Source: an uncultured Clostridia bacterium (GTDB taxonomy: Bacteria; Bacillota; Clostridia; Monoglobales; Monoglobaceae). Taken from it: a stretch of DNA of 45,150 bases. Of this stretch, positions 1 to 11,050 are shown piece by piece. Numbering within the stretch: the stretch's first letter is position 1; each line of letters opens with the position of its first letter. Below the pieces are notes generated by a model that ran no database searches, was not told where the DNA came from, and saw nothing but the letters and a program-made list of their open reading frames with translations. The stretch covers positions 1 through 45,150 of the forward strand of contig CAJTWN010000005.1 of assembly GCA_910580105.1 (NCBI GenBank). The letters are read 5' to 3'. The position numbers and the translations under genes are program-made.

Positions 1-40
1 TTCTCTCTCTTTCGAGTTCTCCTCGGCACGAAGCTTTGTT

Positions 41-69
41 ATCTTACCACATTCTCTCCTCTTTGTCAA
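41..69 (-). promoter_or_regulatory. Strong leftward sigma-A promoter firing out of the window
   Basis: On the minus strand TTGACA (69-64) is followed after 17 bases by TAAGAT (46-41). The DNA upstream of the -35 box (about 70-100) is very A/T rich, like an UP element. Transcription would start near 34 and leave the window at its left end, so the product is not visible. Such promoters often drive rRNA or other highly expressed operons, but nothing here proves that. Confidence 0.7.
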
Positions 70-137
70 CCTTTTTTAAGGAATATTTCAAAAGTTTTTC
101 ATATTTTCCTGTCCCCTATGACATTTGATGTTTTATA

Positions 138-166
138 TTGACGGAAAAGGGAACTTTTGCTATACT
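138..166 (+). promoter_or_regulatory. Promoter of the SH3/amidase/phosphotransferase operon
   Basis: TTGACG (138-143), 17-base spacer, TATACT (161-166). The start point would be near 173, giving a leader of about 34 bases before the ATG at 207. Its -35 box coincides with a TTG codon that opens a longer reading frame, which shows that the longer frame is not the real start. Confidence 0.75.
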
Positions 167-206
167 AAATATCAAAAATACAACAATATATATAGGAGGA
201 ATATGT

Positions 207-1094
207 ATGCAAACTTATCCGAATCCTGGTTCACAACCACCACAAAAAAGCAACACATTACTTATTGTACTGATTTCTATCCTAAGTGTTCTTGTCGTTG
301 CCGCCATCATAATCTGCATCCTTTTTGCAACAGGTATTTTTTCCCTCTCCGAAAGAAACACGGAATCTGCGCGTTCTATCCCGGCAGCGTCTTCTGCACC
401 TATTCCCACAGCTTTGCCAACCAGCAATGAAGTAGTACAAACCACCATGTTTGTAGCCAATGTAAAAAACAGTATCTACTTTCGTTCCGCTCCCACAGAA
501 GACAACGGCAACATAATCTGCGAAATCCCTATTTCCACTCCCGTTGGTTTCATTGAAAACACCGATGCTATCTATGCAAAGGTCCGCTATAACGAACAAT
601 CCGGCTGGGTCAAGCGGGAATATCTCTCTTCAACACAACCAACCGCCCCTCCTATTGTGCAGGATAATACCGTCAAATTTATCATGTACGTTGCCAACGT
701 AAAAAACAGTATCTATCTACGCAGCACCCCGGCTGAAATCTCTGGAAATATTTTATGTGAAATTCCCCTGGGCACCGCCGTAGGTTATATCGCAGATGCT
801 GACGCACCATTTGCTAAAGTAAGCTATAACGGTTCTATTGGCTATTGTAAGTCCGAGTATCTCAGCTATTCGGTGCCAAGAACACAATCCCGCAACTCCG
901 ACACAATGTATGTAGTTAATGTCAAAACCAGCATTTATCTGCGTAGCGCCCCTGTAGAAGAAAACGGGAATATCATATGCGAAATTCCCGTGGGAAGCGC
1001 TGTAACTTTTCTTGAAAATACCAATGGAACCTTCTATAAAATTTCATGGAACGGAACGATTGGTTATTCAAAATCTGAATATTTGAGTTGGTAA
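207..1094 (+). CDS. Membrane-anchored protein with three SH3 repeats
   Basis: A 295-residue protein with a short N-terminal tail, one membrane segment (about residues 18-45, ILSVLVVAAIIICILFATG) and three extracellular repeats of about 60 residues. Each repeat opens with M(F/Y)V(A/V)NVK and ends in a K-EYLS motif, typical of bacterial SH3 domains that bind peptidoglycan or cell-wall peptides. Serine/alanine/proline-rich linkers separate the anchor and the repeats. The start was set at 207 because AGGAGGA lies six bases upstream; the longer frame from 138 begins inside the -35 box. It is the first gene of an operon with a cell-wall amidase three bases downstream, so a role in holding or targeting that amidase at the wall is a reasonable inference. 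No enzymatic domain is seen. Confidence 0.85.
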   Translation: MQTYPNPGSQPPQKSNTLLIVLISILSVLVVAAIIICILFATGIFSLSERNTESARSIPAASSAPIPTALPTSNEVVQTTMFVANVKNSIYFRSAPTEDNGNIICEIPISTPVGFIENTDAIYAKVRYNEQSGWVKREYLSSTQPTAPPIVQDNTVKFIMYVANVKNSIYLRSTPAEISGNILCEIPLGTAVGYIADADAPFAKVSYNGSIGYCKSEYLSYSVPRTQSRNSDTMYVVNVKTSIYLRSAPVEENGNIICEIPVGSAVTFLENTNGTFYKISWNGTIGYSKSEYLSW

Positions 1095-1097
1095 CCG

Positions 1098-2066
1098 ATG
1101 AAAAAAAGCCGGATTATTTTATGCACGATATTTACAACCTGTCTATTTTTATTTCTGATAGGAATAATTTTATATTCTTTTGGATTACTCAAAATTATAC
1201 CACATCACAGCACAGATTCATCAAGTGCATCCAGTGCAGTTGCCTTCACTTCAACGACTGAACCTGTGTCCCCAGCAAAACATTTAAAGACCCCTATCAT
1301 TGTACTGGATCCAGGACACGGAAAGTCGTCTGCACAAATGACCTCTGAAGAAAGAAAAGCAGCCGGCTGGCTTTATTCACCTCCCAAAAAGGGCTGGGGT
1401 GAATGGCGACACTGGAAAAGCCACACCATATGGCAGGATTGCGAAGGACATGACTGCATCCAGCGCGTCCCCACAGGCGGCAGTTGTTGGTATAAAATTG
1501 AAGATGGAGACAGAGACACGGAACCCCAAATCAACCTCCGTCATGCGCTCATTGCAAAAGATGCTTTGGAAGAAATGGGATATACCGTGCGAATGACAAG
1601 AACAAATAATGATGAGAATCCCTCTATGACCAAACGGCTGACCTATTGTTATCCGGAACAAGATACCACAAAACCACCCGATGCGGCTCTGTTTATCTGT
1701 CTGCACGCCAATGCGGGCGGCGGACAGGGCAGTTATTATATTCAACTATCCGGACAATATGATCAAGCCGGCATTCCTCCGGATTATATACAAAAGGGAA
1801 ACCAGCTTGGCCAAATTATAAACCAGCAGATCGTTGATGACACCAGCTTATTGGCAAACCTGGACGGCGTGTATACCGGTTATCCAGAATTAATTTTGTT
1901 CTGTAAAAGCCCGATTCCCATTGCATATCTGGAAATTGGTTTCTTTGATCATCCGGATGACTGCAAAATTCTGCAATCGGAATCCACAGAAATTGGAAAT
2001 GCTATTGCAAAAGGGATTGACAAGTACTGCAAGAACTATCTTTCTACTGGATTATCAGACGAATAA
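1098..2066 (+). CDS. N-acetylmuramoyl-L-alanine amidase (Amidase_3 family), membrane anchored
   Basis: A 322-residue protein with an N-terminal membrane segment or uncleaved signal (about residues 8-30) and a zinc amidase domain from about residue 64. The family zinc and catalytic residues can be seen: His in VLDPGHG (about 70), Glu in DTEPQINLRHA (about 140), His in CLHANAGGG (about 201) and the late Glu in AYLEIGFFDHPDD (about 277). The enzyme cuts the amide bond between muramic acid and L-alanine in peptidoglycan, outside the membrane. An insert after the first histidine, rich in Trp and containing Cys (CEGHDC, GGSCW), is longer than in simple cell-separation amidases. The gene follows the SH3 gene by three bases with only a weak ribosome site, which suggests translational coupling. 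Confidence 0.9.
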   Translation: MKKSRIILCTIFTTCLFLFLIGIILYSFGLLKIIPHHSTDSSSASSAVAFTSTTEPVSPAKHLKTPIIVLDPGHGKSSAQMTSEERKAAGWLYSPPKKGWGEWRHWKSHTIWQDCEGHDCIQRVPTGGSCWYKIEDGDRDTEPQINLRHALIAKDALEEMGYTVRMTRTNNDENPSMTKRLTYCYPEQDTTKPPDAALFICLHANAGGGQGSYYIQLSGQYDQAGIPPDYIQKGNQLGQIINQQIVDDTSLLANLDGVYTGYPELILFCKSPIPIAYLEIGFFDHPDDCKILQSESTEIGNAIAKGIDKYCKNYLSTGLSDE

Positions 2067-2105
2067 AAAACTTTGCATACCGAATGCAGTTCTCCTGGAG
2101 GATAT

Positions 2106-2996
2106 ATGGACAAACAAAATATTATTTCAAAAAACTTAATTACAAAAGGATGGTCTGATGATCAAAAATACGAGCTAACCACCGATAATGGTTCAAAGTA
2201 TCTGCTGCGCATCAGTCCCATAGAACGTTATGAAACCCGGAAAGAACTATTCTCTCTGCTGAAAAAGGCAGCTGCACTGAACATCCCTATGTGTGAGCCC
2301 ATATCTTTTGGCGTATGCAACGATGGTGTTTATATACTTATGACTTGGATTGATGGCGTAGACGCCGAACCGGTGATTGTCACATATTCGACTTCTCAAC
2401 AATATGCGCTGGGGATTCTTGCCGGGAAAATTTTACGTCAAATTCATTCTATCCCGGCACCTTCCGCACAAGAAGACTGGTATGCACGATTCAGCCGAAA
2501 GGCCGATAACAAAATCAAAAATTACCGAGCATGTCCGCTGCATTTTGATGGAGCTGACGCATTCATCACCTATATTCAGAATAACCGAAATCTTCTGAAA
2601 AACCGGCCGCAATGTTTTCAGCATGGCGATTATCATATTGGAAATATGATGCTTGAAAACAACAAACTAATCATCATAGACTTTGATCGTTTCGACTTTG
2701 GAGATCCATGGGAAGAGTTTAATCGAATCGTCTGGACTGCACAAGCAAGTCCTTCTTTTGCTTCCGGACAGATTAACGGATACTTTGACGGCACACCGCC
2801 GCTTCAATTTTTTCGGCTATTGGCCTTTTACATTGCCAGCAACACCTTGTCCAGCATCTACTGGGCGCTTTCTTTCGGGCAAAAAGAAATTGATACAATG
2901 ATGAGGCAATCGCAGGAAGTCCTTTCCTGGTTTCATCATATGCAAACACCCATTCCATCATGGTATCAAAATCCTCAGCAAGCGAATTTCATTTGA
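2106..2996 (+). CDS. APH-fold small-molecule phosphotransferase
   Basis: A 296-residue protein of the aminoglycoside/choline phosphotransferase superfamily. The catalytic loop HGDYHIGN is at about residues 172-179 and the metal-binding DFDRFDFGDP at about 191, the usual Brenner and DFG-like motifs. An N-lobe Lys/Glu region and the hinge ILMTWIDG precede them. The substrate cannot be read from sequence; family members phosphorylate aminoglycosides, choline, homoserine or other small alcohols. The start was placed at the ATG with GGAGGA three bases upstream (short spacing) rather than at the earlier in-frame ATG at 2073, which has no ribosome site. It is the third gene of the amidase operon, 39 bases after the amidase. 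Calling it a resistance gene would go beyond the evidence. Confidence 0.8.
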   Translation: MDKQNIISKNLITKGWSDDQKYELTTDNGSKYLLRISPIERYETRKELFSLLKKAAALNIPMCEPISFGVCNDGVYILMTWIDGVDAEPVIVTYSTSQQYALGILAGKILRQIHSIPAPSAQEDWYARFSRKADNKIKNYRACPLHFDGADAFITYIQNNRNLLKNRPQCFQHGDYHIGNMMLENNKLIIIDFDRFDFGDPWEEFNRIVWTAQASPSFASGQINGYFDGTPPLQFFRLLAFYIASNTLSSIYWALSFGQKEIDTMMRQSQEVLSWFHHMQTPIPSWYQNPQQANFI

Positions 2997-3034
2997 CTCT
3001 ATTCATGACAAAAACGTACAACTGACAATAAACA

Positions 3035-3062
3035 AAAAGAGCTTCCTTACAGAAGCTCTTTT
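3035..3062. terminator. Bidirectional terminator between the phosphotransferase and rpoC
   Basis: An 11-bp stem, AAAAGAGCTTC (3035-3045) with GAAGCTCTTTT (3052-3062), loop CTTACA. T-rich runs follow on the plus strand, and the A run before the stem gives T residues on the minus strand. It ends the rightward operon and the leftward rpoBC transcript. Confidence 0.85.
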
Positions 3063-3066
3063 CTTT

Positions 3067-6000
3067 TTATAATTCAGCTGTTTCGTCCAGGTCAATAACA
3101 TCATGTTCGTCATCGCCGGTATAATTCGGATAGACTTCCATATTATTATATACGCCCATACCAGTACCCGCTGGAACCAGTTTACCGATAATGACATTTT
3201 CTTTAAGACCCAGCAATGGATCTTTTTTACCTTTAATTGCCGCATCGGTAAGAACTCTTGTTGTCTCCTGGAAGGATGCTGCTGACAGGAAGGATTCGGT
3301 TGCAAGAGCAGCCTTAGTAATTCCCATAAGAACCTCCGAATATACAGCAGATTCTTTTCCCTCTTCTTCCATCCTCTTATTGATCTCTTCCAGTTCATAG
3401 ATATTGACAAGAGAACCGGTGAGCAATCCTGTATCTCCAGCATCCTCAATCTTCACCTTGTGCATCATCTGGCGGACAATAACTTCAATATGTTTATCGT
3501 TTATATCAACACCCTGCAAGCGGTAAACACGCTGTACTTCCTGAATGAAATAGTTCTGTACAGCTGTCGAACCCATAATCGCCAAAATGTCATGGGGATT
3601 AATCGAACCTTCTGTCAGCGGCTCGCCCGCTTCCACCACCTGTTCTTCCCGAACTTTGATTCTGGAACCAAATGGAATCAGATAGGTCGCCGACTCACCA
3701 TTTTCTTCATTCATCACAGTGATCTCACGCTTATTATTTGCCTCGGTCATATGCACGCGGCCCGATACCTCGGTTACAATTGCAACACCCTTTGGCTTAC
3801 GCGCTTCGAAAAGTTCTTCTACACGTGGAAGACCCTGGGTAATATCGTCACCAGCGACACCTCCGGCGTGGAAGGTACGCATGGTGAGCTGTGTACCAGG
3901 TTCACCGATGGACTGCGCAGCGATAATACCAACCGCTTCACCCACATTGACCGGGCGGCCCGAAGCCAGGTTGTGTCCATAACACTTCGAACAAACACCA
4001 ATTTTACTACGGCATTTTACAACAGAACGAATCTTTACCTGTTCTATTCCGGCAGCAACAATCTTCTTCACTTGTTCGGCAGAAATCATCTCGTTCTCTG
4101 GGACTATCACTTCACCAGTCTTAGGATCAACAATGTCCTCGGTGACCGTTCTGCCTTCCAAACGGTCTGCCAGAGGCTCGATAACTTCATTACCGTCCTT
4201 GATGTCTGTAACAATAATACCATCACGGGTTCCGCAATCCTCTTCACGGACAATGACATCCTGGGAAACGTCCACCAGACGTCTTGTCAGGTATCCAGAG
4301 TCCGCCGTACGGAGCGCTGTATCCGTCAAACCTTTTCTCGCGCCGTGCGTGGAAATGAAGTATTCCAAAACGGTAAGTCCTTCACGGAAATTAGATTTAA
4401 TAGGAATCTCAATGGTACGGCCTGATGTATCTGCCATCAAACCACGCATTGCAGCAAGCTGTCTAATCTGGTTGACACTACCACGGGCGCCGGAATTCGC
4501 CATCATATAAATTGGATTGAGCTGTTCCAGATGATCCATCAACGCATCAGTTACCTTGCCGGAAATTTCATTCCAAATATTGATAACATGACGATAACGC
4601 TCTTCATCCGTCAAGAGTCCGCGGCGGAATTTCTTCATTACATTTTCAATACGTTCTTCGGCTTCTGCCAAATAGATCTTCTTCTGTTCTGGAATTTCCA
4701 TATCAGAAACGCCGACAGTGATTGCACCTATGGTTGAATATTTATACCCCATTGCTTTCACATCATCAAGTAATGTCGCCGTGTCTGTAATTCCATGAAT
4801 TTTAATACTTGCGTTGATAATTTTACCTAAAAGCTTTTTATCAACACCAGGTTCAACGTTATCATTAATCAATGCCTTGACAGCAGGACGCTTTAAAACA
4901 TTGTCTCCGATTTCCAAATCAAGAATATGATCAGGGTCTGCACGATCTACAAAGCCCAGATCCTGCGGAATTTTTGCATTAAAAATCAAACGGCCCACTG
5001 TTGCATCAATAAGACCGGTAATTTTTTTACCATCCACCATCTTGCTGACACGCACCTTTACCGGTGCATGGAGACCTACCGCTTTATTTTGATAAGCAAG
5101 CAACGCTTCTTCCTCACTGGAGAATATCTTGCCTTCTTCTATCACTTTTCCTTTTTCGTCATATTGCCAGCTGCCCAATTCCCGGTCATCTTTTAAGGTG
5201 AGGTAATAACTTCCAAGAACCATATCCTGCGTCGGCACGGTAACAGGTTTACCATCCTGGGGCTTAATCAGGTTATTTGCAGAAAGCATGAGGAAACGTG
5301 CTTCAGCCTGCGCTTCTGCCGAAAGCGGAAGATGCACAGCCATCTGGTCACCGTCAAAGTCTGCATTAAACGCTGTACAAACAAGAGGATGCAGTTTGAG
5401 TGCCTTTCCTTCCACCAATACAGGTTCAAATGCCTGAATACCCAATCTATGCAGAGTTGGTGCACGGTTTAAAAGCACCGGATGCTCTGCGATAACATCT
5501 TCCAGTACATCCCAGACCTCTGGGCGTACACGTTCTACCATCCGCTTTGCGGACTTAATATTATGCGCCAAACCATCTTTGACAAGTTTTTTCATCACAA
5601 AGGGTTTGAAAAGTTCCAACGCCATCTTTTTAGGCAAACCACACTGATAGATCTTAAGTTCCGGCCCTACTACGATAACAGAACGTCCGGAATAGTCGAC
5701 ACGTTTACCCAACAGATTCTGACGGAAACGTCCCTGCTTACCTTTCAGCATATCTGAAAGGGATTTGAGCGGGCGATTACCCGGTCCGGTTACCGGACGG
5801 CCGCGGCGGCCATTGTCGATAAGTGCATCAACGGCTTCCTGCAGCATTCTTTTTTCGTTTCGGACAATAATTTCCGGTGCACCAAGATCCAGCAAACGTT
5901 TTAAACGATTATTTCGGTTGATCACACGACGGTACAAATCATTGAGGTCGGAGGTTGCAAAACGGCCACCGTCCAGCTGTACCATCGGCCGGATTTCCGG

Positions 6001-6705
6001 CGGAATAACCGGAACAACAGTGAGAATCATCCATTCCGGCTTATTCCCGGACTGACGGAATGCTTCAACAACTTCCAGTCGCCGTACGGTACGGATCTTC
6101 TTCTGGCCTTTTGCACCCTCCAAATCCGATTTGAGTTCTTCATAAAGTTCATCCAGATCAATGTTCCGGAGCATTTCAAGAATGGCTTCTGCACCCATGC
6201 CCGCACGGAACATATCACCGTATTTCTCTGTATATTCCCGATATTCTTTTTCAGAAAGAATCTGATTCTTCATCAAAGAAGTCCGACCCGGTTCAATTAC
6301 CACATAAGCGGCAAAATACAATACTTTTTCAAGGGCACGGGGGGACATATCCAAAATCAGTCCCATCCGGCTGGGAATTCCTTTAAAATACCAGATATGG
6401 GAAACAGGAACCGCAAGTTCAATATGTCCCATCCGCTCACGTCTGACTTTCGAGCGCGTCACTTCAACACCGCAGCGGTCACATACAACGCCCTTATAAC
6501 GGACTCTTTTATATTTTCCACAGTGACATTCCCAATCCTTCTGCGGTCCAAAAATACGTTCACAGAAGAGGCCGTCCTTTTCCGGCTTTAATGTTCGATA
6601 ATTTATTGTTTCGGGCTTTTTCACTTCGCCTCTTGACCATTCCCTGATTTTTTCAGGGGAAGCAAGTCCAATTTGTATGGCTTCAAAATTTTGATATTCG
6701 CTCAT
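3067..6705 (-). CDS. rpoC: DNA-directed RNA polymerase subunit beta'
   Basis: The beta' subunit of RNA polymerase, 1212 residues, a usual length for Clostridia. The conserved N-terminal FEAIQIGLASPEKIREWS is followed by the first zinc site (C-H-C...C-D-R-C near residues 60-80), the catalytic magnesium loop NADFDGDQMAVH, the bridge helix and trigger loop region, and the second zinc site CRSKIGVCSKCYGH. The start was moved to the fourth codon of the longest frame: AAAGG lies ten bases before that ATG but only one base before the upstream ATG at 6714. rpoC follows rpoB by about 100 bases on the same strand, and the spacer carries two hairpins. It ends at a bidirectional terminator, so no ribosomal-protein genes follow in the operon. 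Confidence 0.98.
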   Translation of the reverse strand: MSEYQNFEAIQIGLASPEKIREWSRGEVKKPETINYRTLKPEKDGLFCERIFGPQKDWECHCGKYKRVRYKGVVCDRCGVEVTRSKVRRERMGHIELAVPVSHIWYFKGIPSRMGLILDMSPRALEKVLYFAAYVVIEPGRTSLMKNQILSEKEYREYTEKYGDMFRAGMGAEAILEMLRNIDLDELYEELKSDLEGAKGQKKIRTVRRLEVVEAFRQSGNKPEWMILTVVPVIPPEIRPMVQLDGGRFATSDLNDLYRRVINRNNRLKRLLDLGAPEIIVRNEKRMLQEAVDALIDNGRRGRPVTGPGNRPLKSLSDMLKGKQGRFRQNLLGKRVDYSGRSVIVVGPELKIYQCGLPKKMALELFKPFVMKKLVKDGLAHNIKSAKRMVERVRPEVWDVLEDVIAEHPVLLNRAPTLHRLGIQAFEPVLVEGKALKLHPLVCTAFNADFDGDQMAVHLPLSAEAQAEARFLMLSANNLIKPQDGKPVTVPTQDMVLGSYYLTLKDDRELGSWQYDEKGKVIEEGKIFSSEEEALLAYQNKAVGLHAPVKVRVSKMVDGKKITGLIDATVGRLIFNAKIPQDLGFVDRADPDHILDLEIGDNVLKRPAVKALINDNVEPGVDKKLLGKIINASIKIHGITDTATLLDDVKAMGYKYSTIGAITVGVSDMEIPEQKKIYLAEAEERIENVMKKFRRGLLTDEERYRHVINIWNEISGKVTDALMDHLEQLNPIYMMANSGARGSVNQIRQLAAMRGLMADTSGRTIEIPIKSNFREGLTVLEYFISTHGARKGLTDTALRTADSGYLTRRLVDVSQDVIVREEDCGTRDGIIVTDIKDGNEVIEPLADRLEGRTVTEDIVDPKTGEVIVPENEMISAEQVKKIVAAGIEQVKIRSVVKCRSKIGVCSKCYGHNLASGRPVNVGEAVGIIAAQSIGEPGTQLTMRTFHAGGVAGDDITQGLPRVEELFEARKPKGVAIVTEVSGRVHMTEANNKREITVMNEENGESATYLIPFGSRIKVREEQVVEAGEPLTEGSINPHDILAIMGSTAVQNYFIQEVQRVYRLQGVDINDKHIEVIVRQMMHKVKIEDAGDTGLLTGSLVNIYELEEINKRMEEEGKESAVYSEVLMGITKAALATESFLSAASFQETTRVLTDAAIKGKKDPLLGLKENVIIGKLVPAGTGMGVYNNMEVYPNYTGDDEHDVIDLDETAEL

Positions 6706-6740
6706 AACGACCATGCCTTTCTAGCTCACAAATTTCATCG

Positions 6741-6796
6741 GTTACTTGGTGTGAGTCAATCAAGTAACATGTGGTGTACCGGTATGTTCCGGTACA
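6741..6796 (-). promoter_or_regulatory. Two hairpins in the rpoB-rpoC spacer
   Basis: GTTACTTG (6741-6748) pairs with CAAGTAAC (6761-6768), and TGTACCGG (6775-6782) pairs with CCGGTACA (6789-6796). Both stems are eight perfect base pairs and neither is followed by a T run. They may be RNA-processing sites or modulate rpoC expression. The structures are seen; their function is inferred. Confidence 0.45.
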
Positions 6797-6805
6797 GAAA
6801 ATCAA

Positions 6806-10621
<3,816 letters not shown>

Positions 10622-10865
10622 AAAACCGATCACCTCGTTCAAATTTTTTAAAAACCACACATCTCTCAAAAACACAAAATTCCCGGAAAAACATACCTGT
10701 CTGGACATCTTCTCCGGCACTTGCGAATTTCAGTTTTTTGTGTTATAATGACAGCACTGTGTATGTAAAAAACGTTAATTTTTCGTGCCCCAAAAGCAAA
10801 TTCGCAAACTTTCGCACTTTAATTAAACAGATAGTGATTATATCATGCCAAAATTCTGTTGTCAA
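10622..10865 (-). promoter_or_regulatory. Promoter and ~210-base leader of rpoBC
   Basis: A perfect consensus on the minus strand: TTGACA (10865-10860), 17 bases, TATAAT (10842-10837). Transcription should start near 10830 and leave a leader of about 210 bases before the rpoB ATG. The leader contains in-frame upstream ATG codons (for example 10720) without a good ribosome site. I see no L10-type leader that I can name. Confidence 0.75.
10721..10749 (+). promoter_or_regulatory. Candidate promoter of the SLH phosphodiester glycosidase, inside the rpoB leader
   Basis: TTGCGA (10721-10726), 17 bases, TATAAT (10744-10749) on the plus strand. It would start near 10756 and run towards the gene at 11051, crossing the rpoB promoter on the way. 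The rest of 10870-11050 holds no gene and no clear second promoter. The -35 box is weak, so this is tentative. Confidence 0.4.
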
Positions 10866-11050
10866 GGGGTTTTCCACATTTTTTACATTATTTTTATAGA
10901 TACAGACAGGTTTTTGGTTTTACTGTTCCGCCGGCTGATTATTTGACCGCAGGACGGCCACCGTCGCTTTCCAGCAGACTGGACAACACGCCTGCCATAT
11001 ATCTGACAAACACATTCGGTTTCAGCAAATGACAAGAAAGGAAGGACAAT

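Noticed and set aside
2106..2996. Antibiotic resistance (aminoglycoside) gene
   Set aside because: Only the general APH fold is visible; the residues that define known aminoglycoside enzymes could not be established, and the context is cell-wall related.
3460..4425. 321-codon open frame antisense to rpoC
   Set aside because: A shadow of conserved rpoC codons; the composition is unlike that of a protein.
10622..10720. N-terminal extension of RpoB by 33 residues
   Set aside because: Not conserved in the family; the internal start has a good ribosome site, and the extension lies in the mRNA leader.
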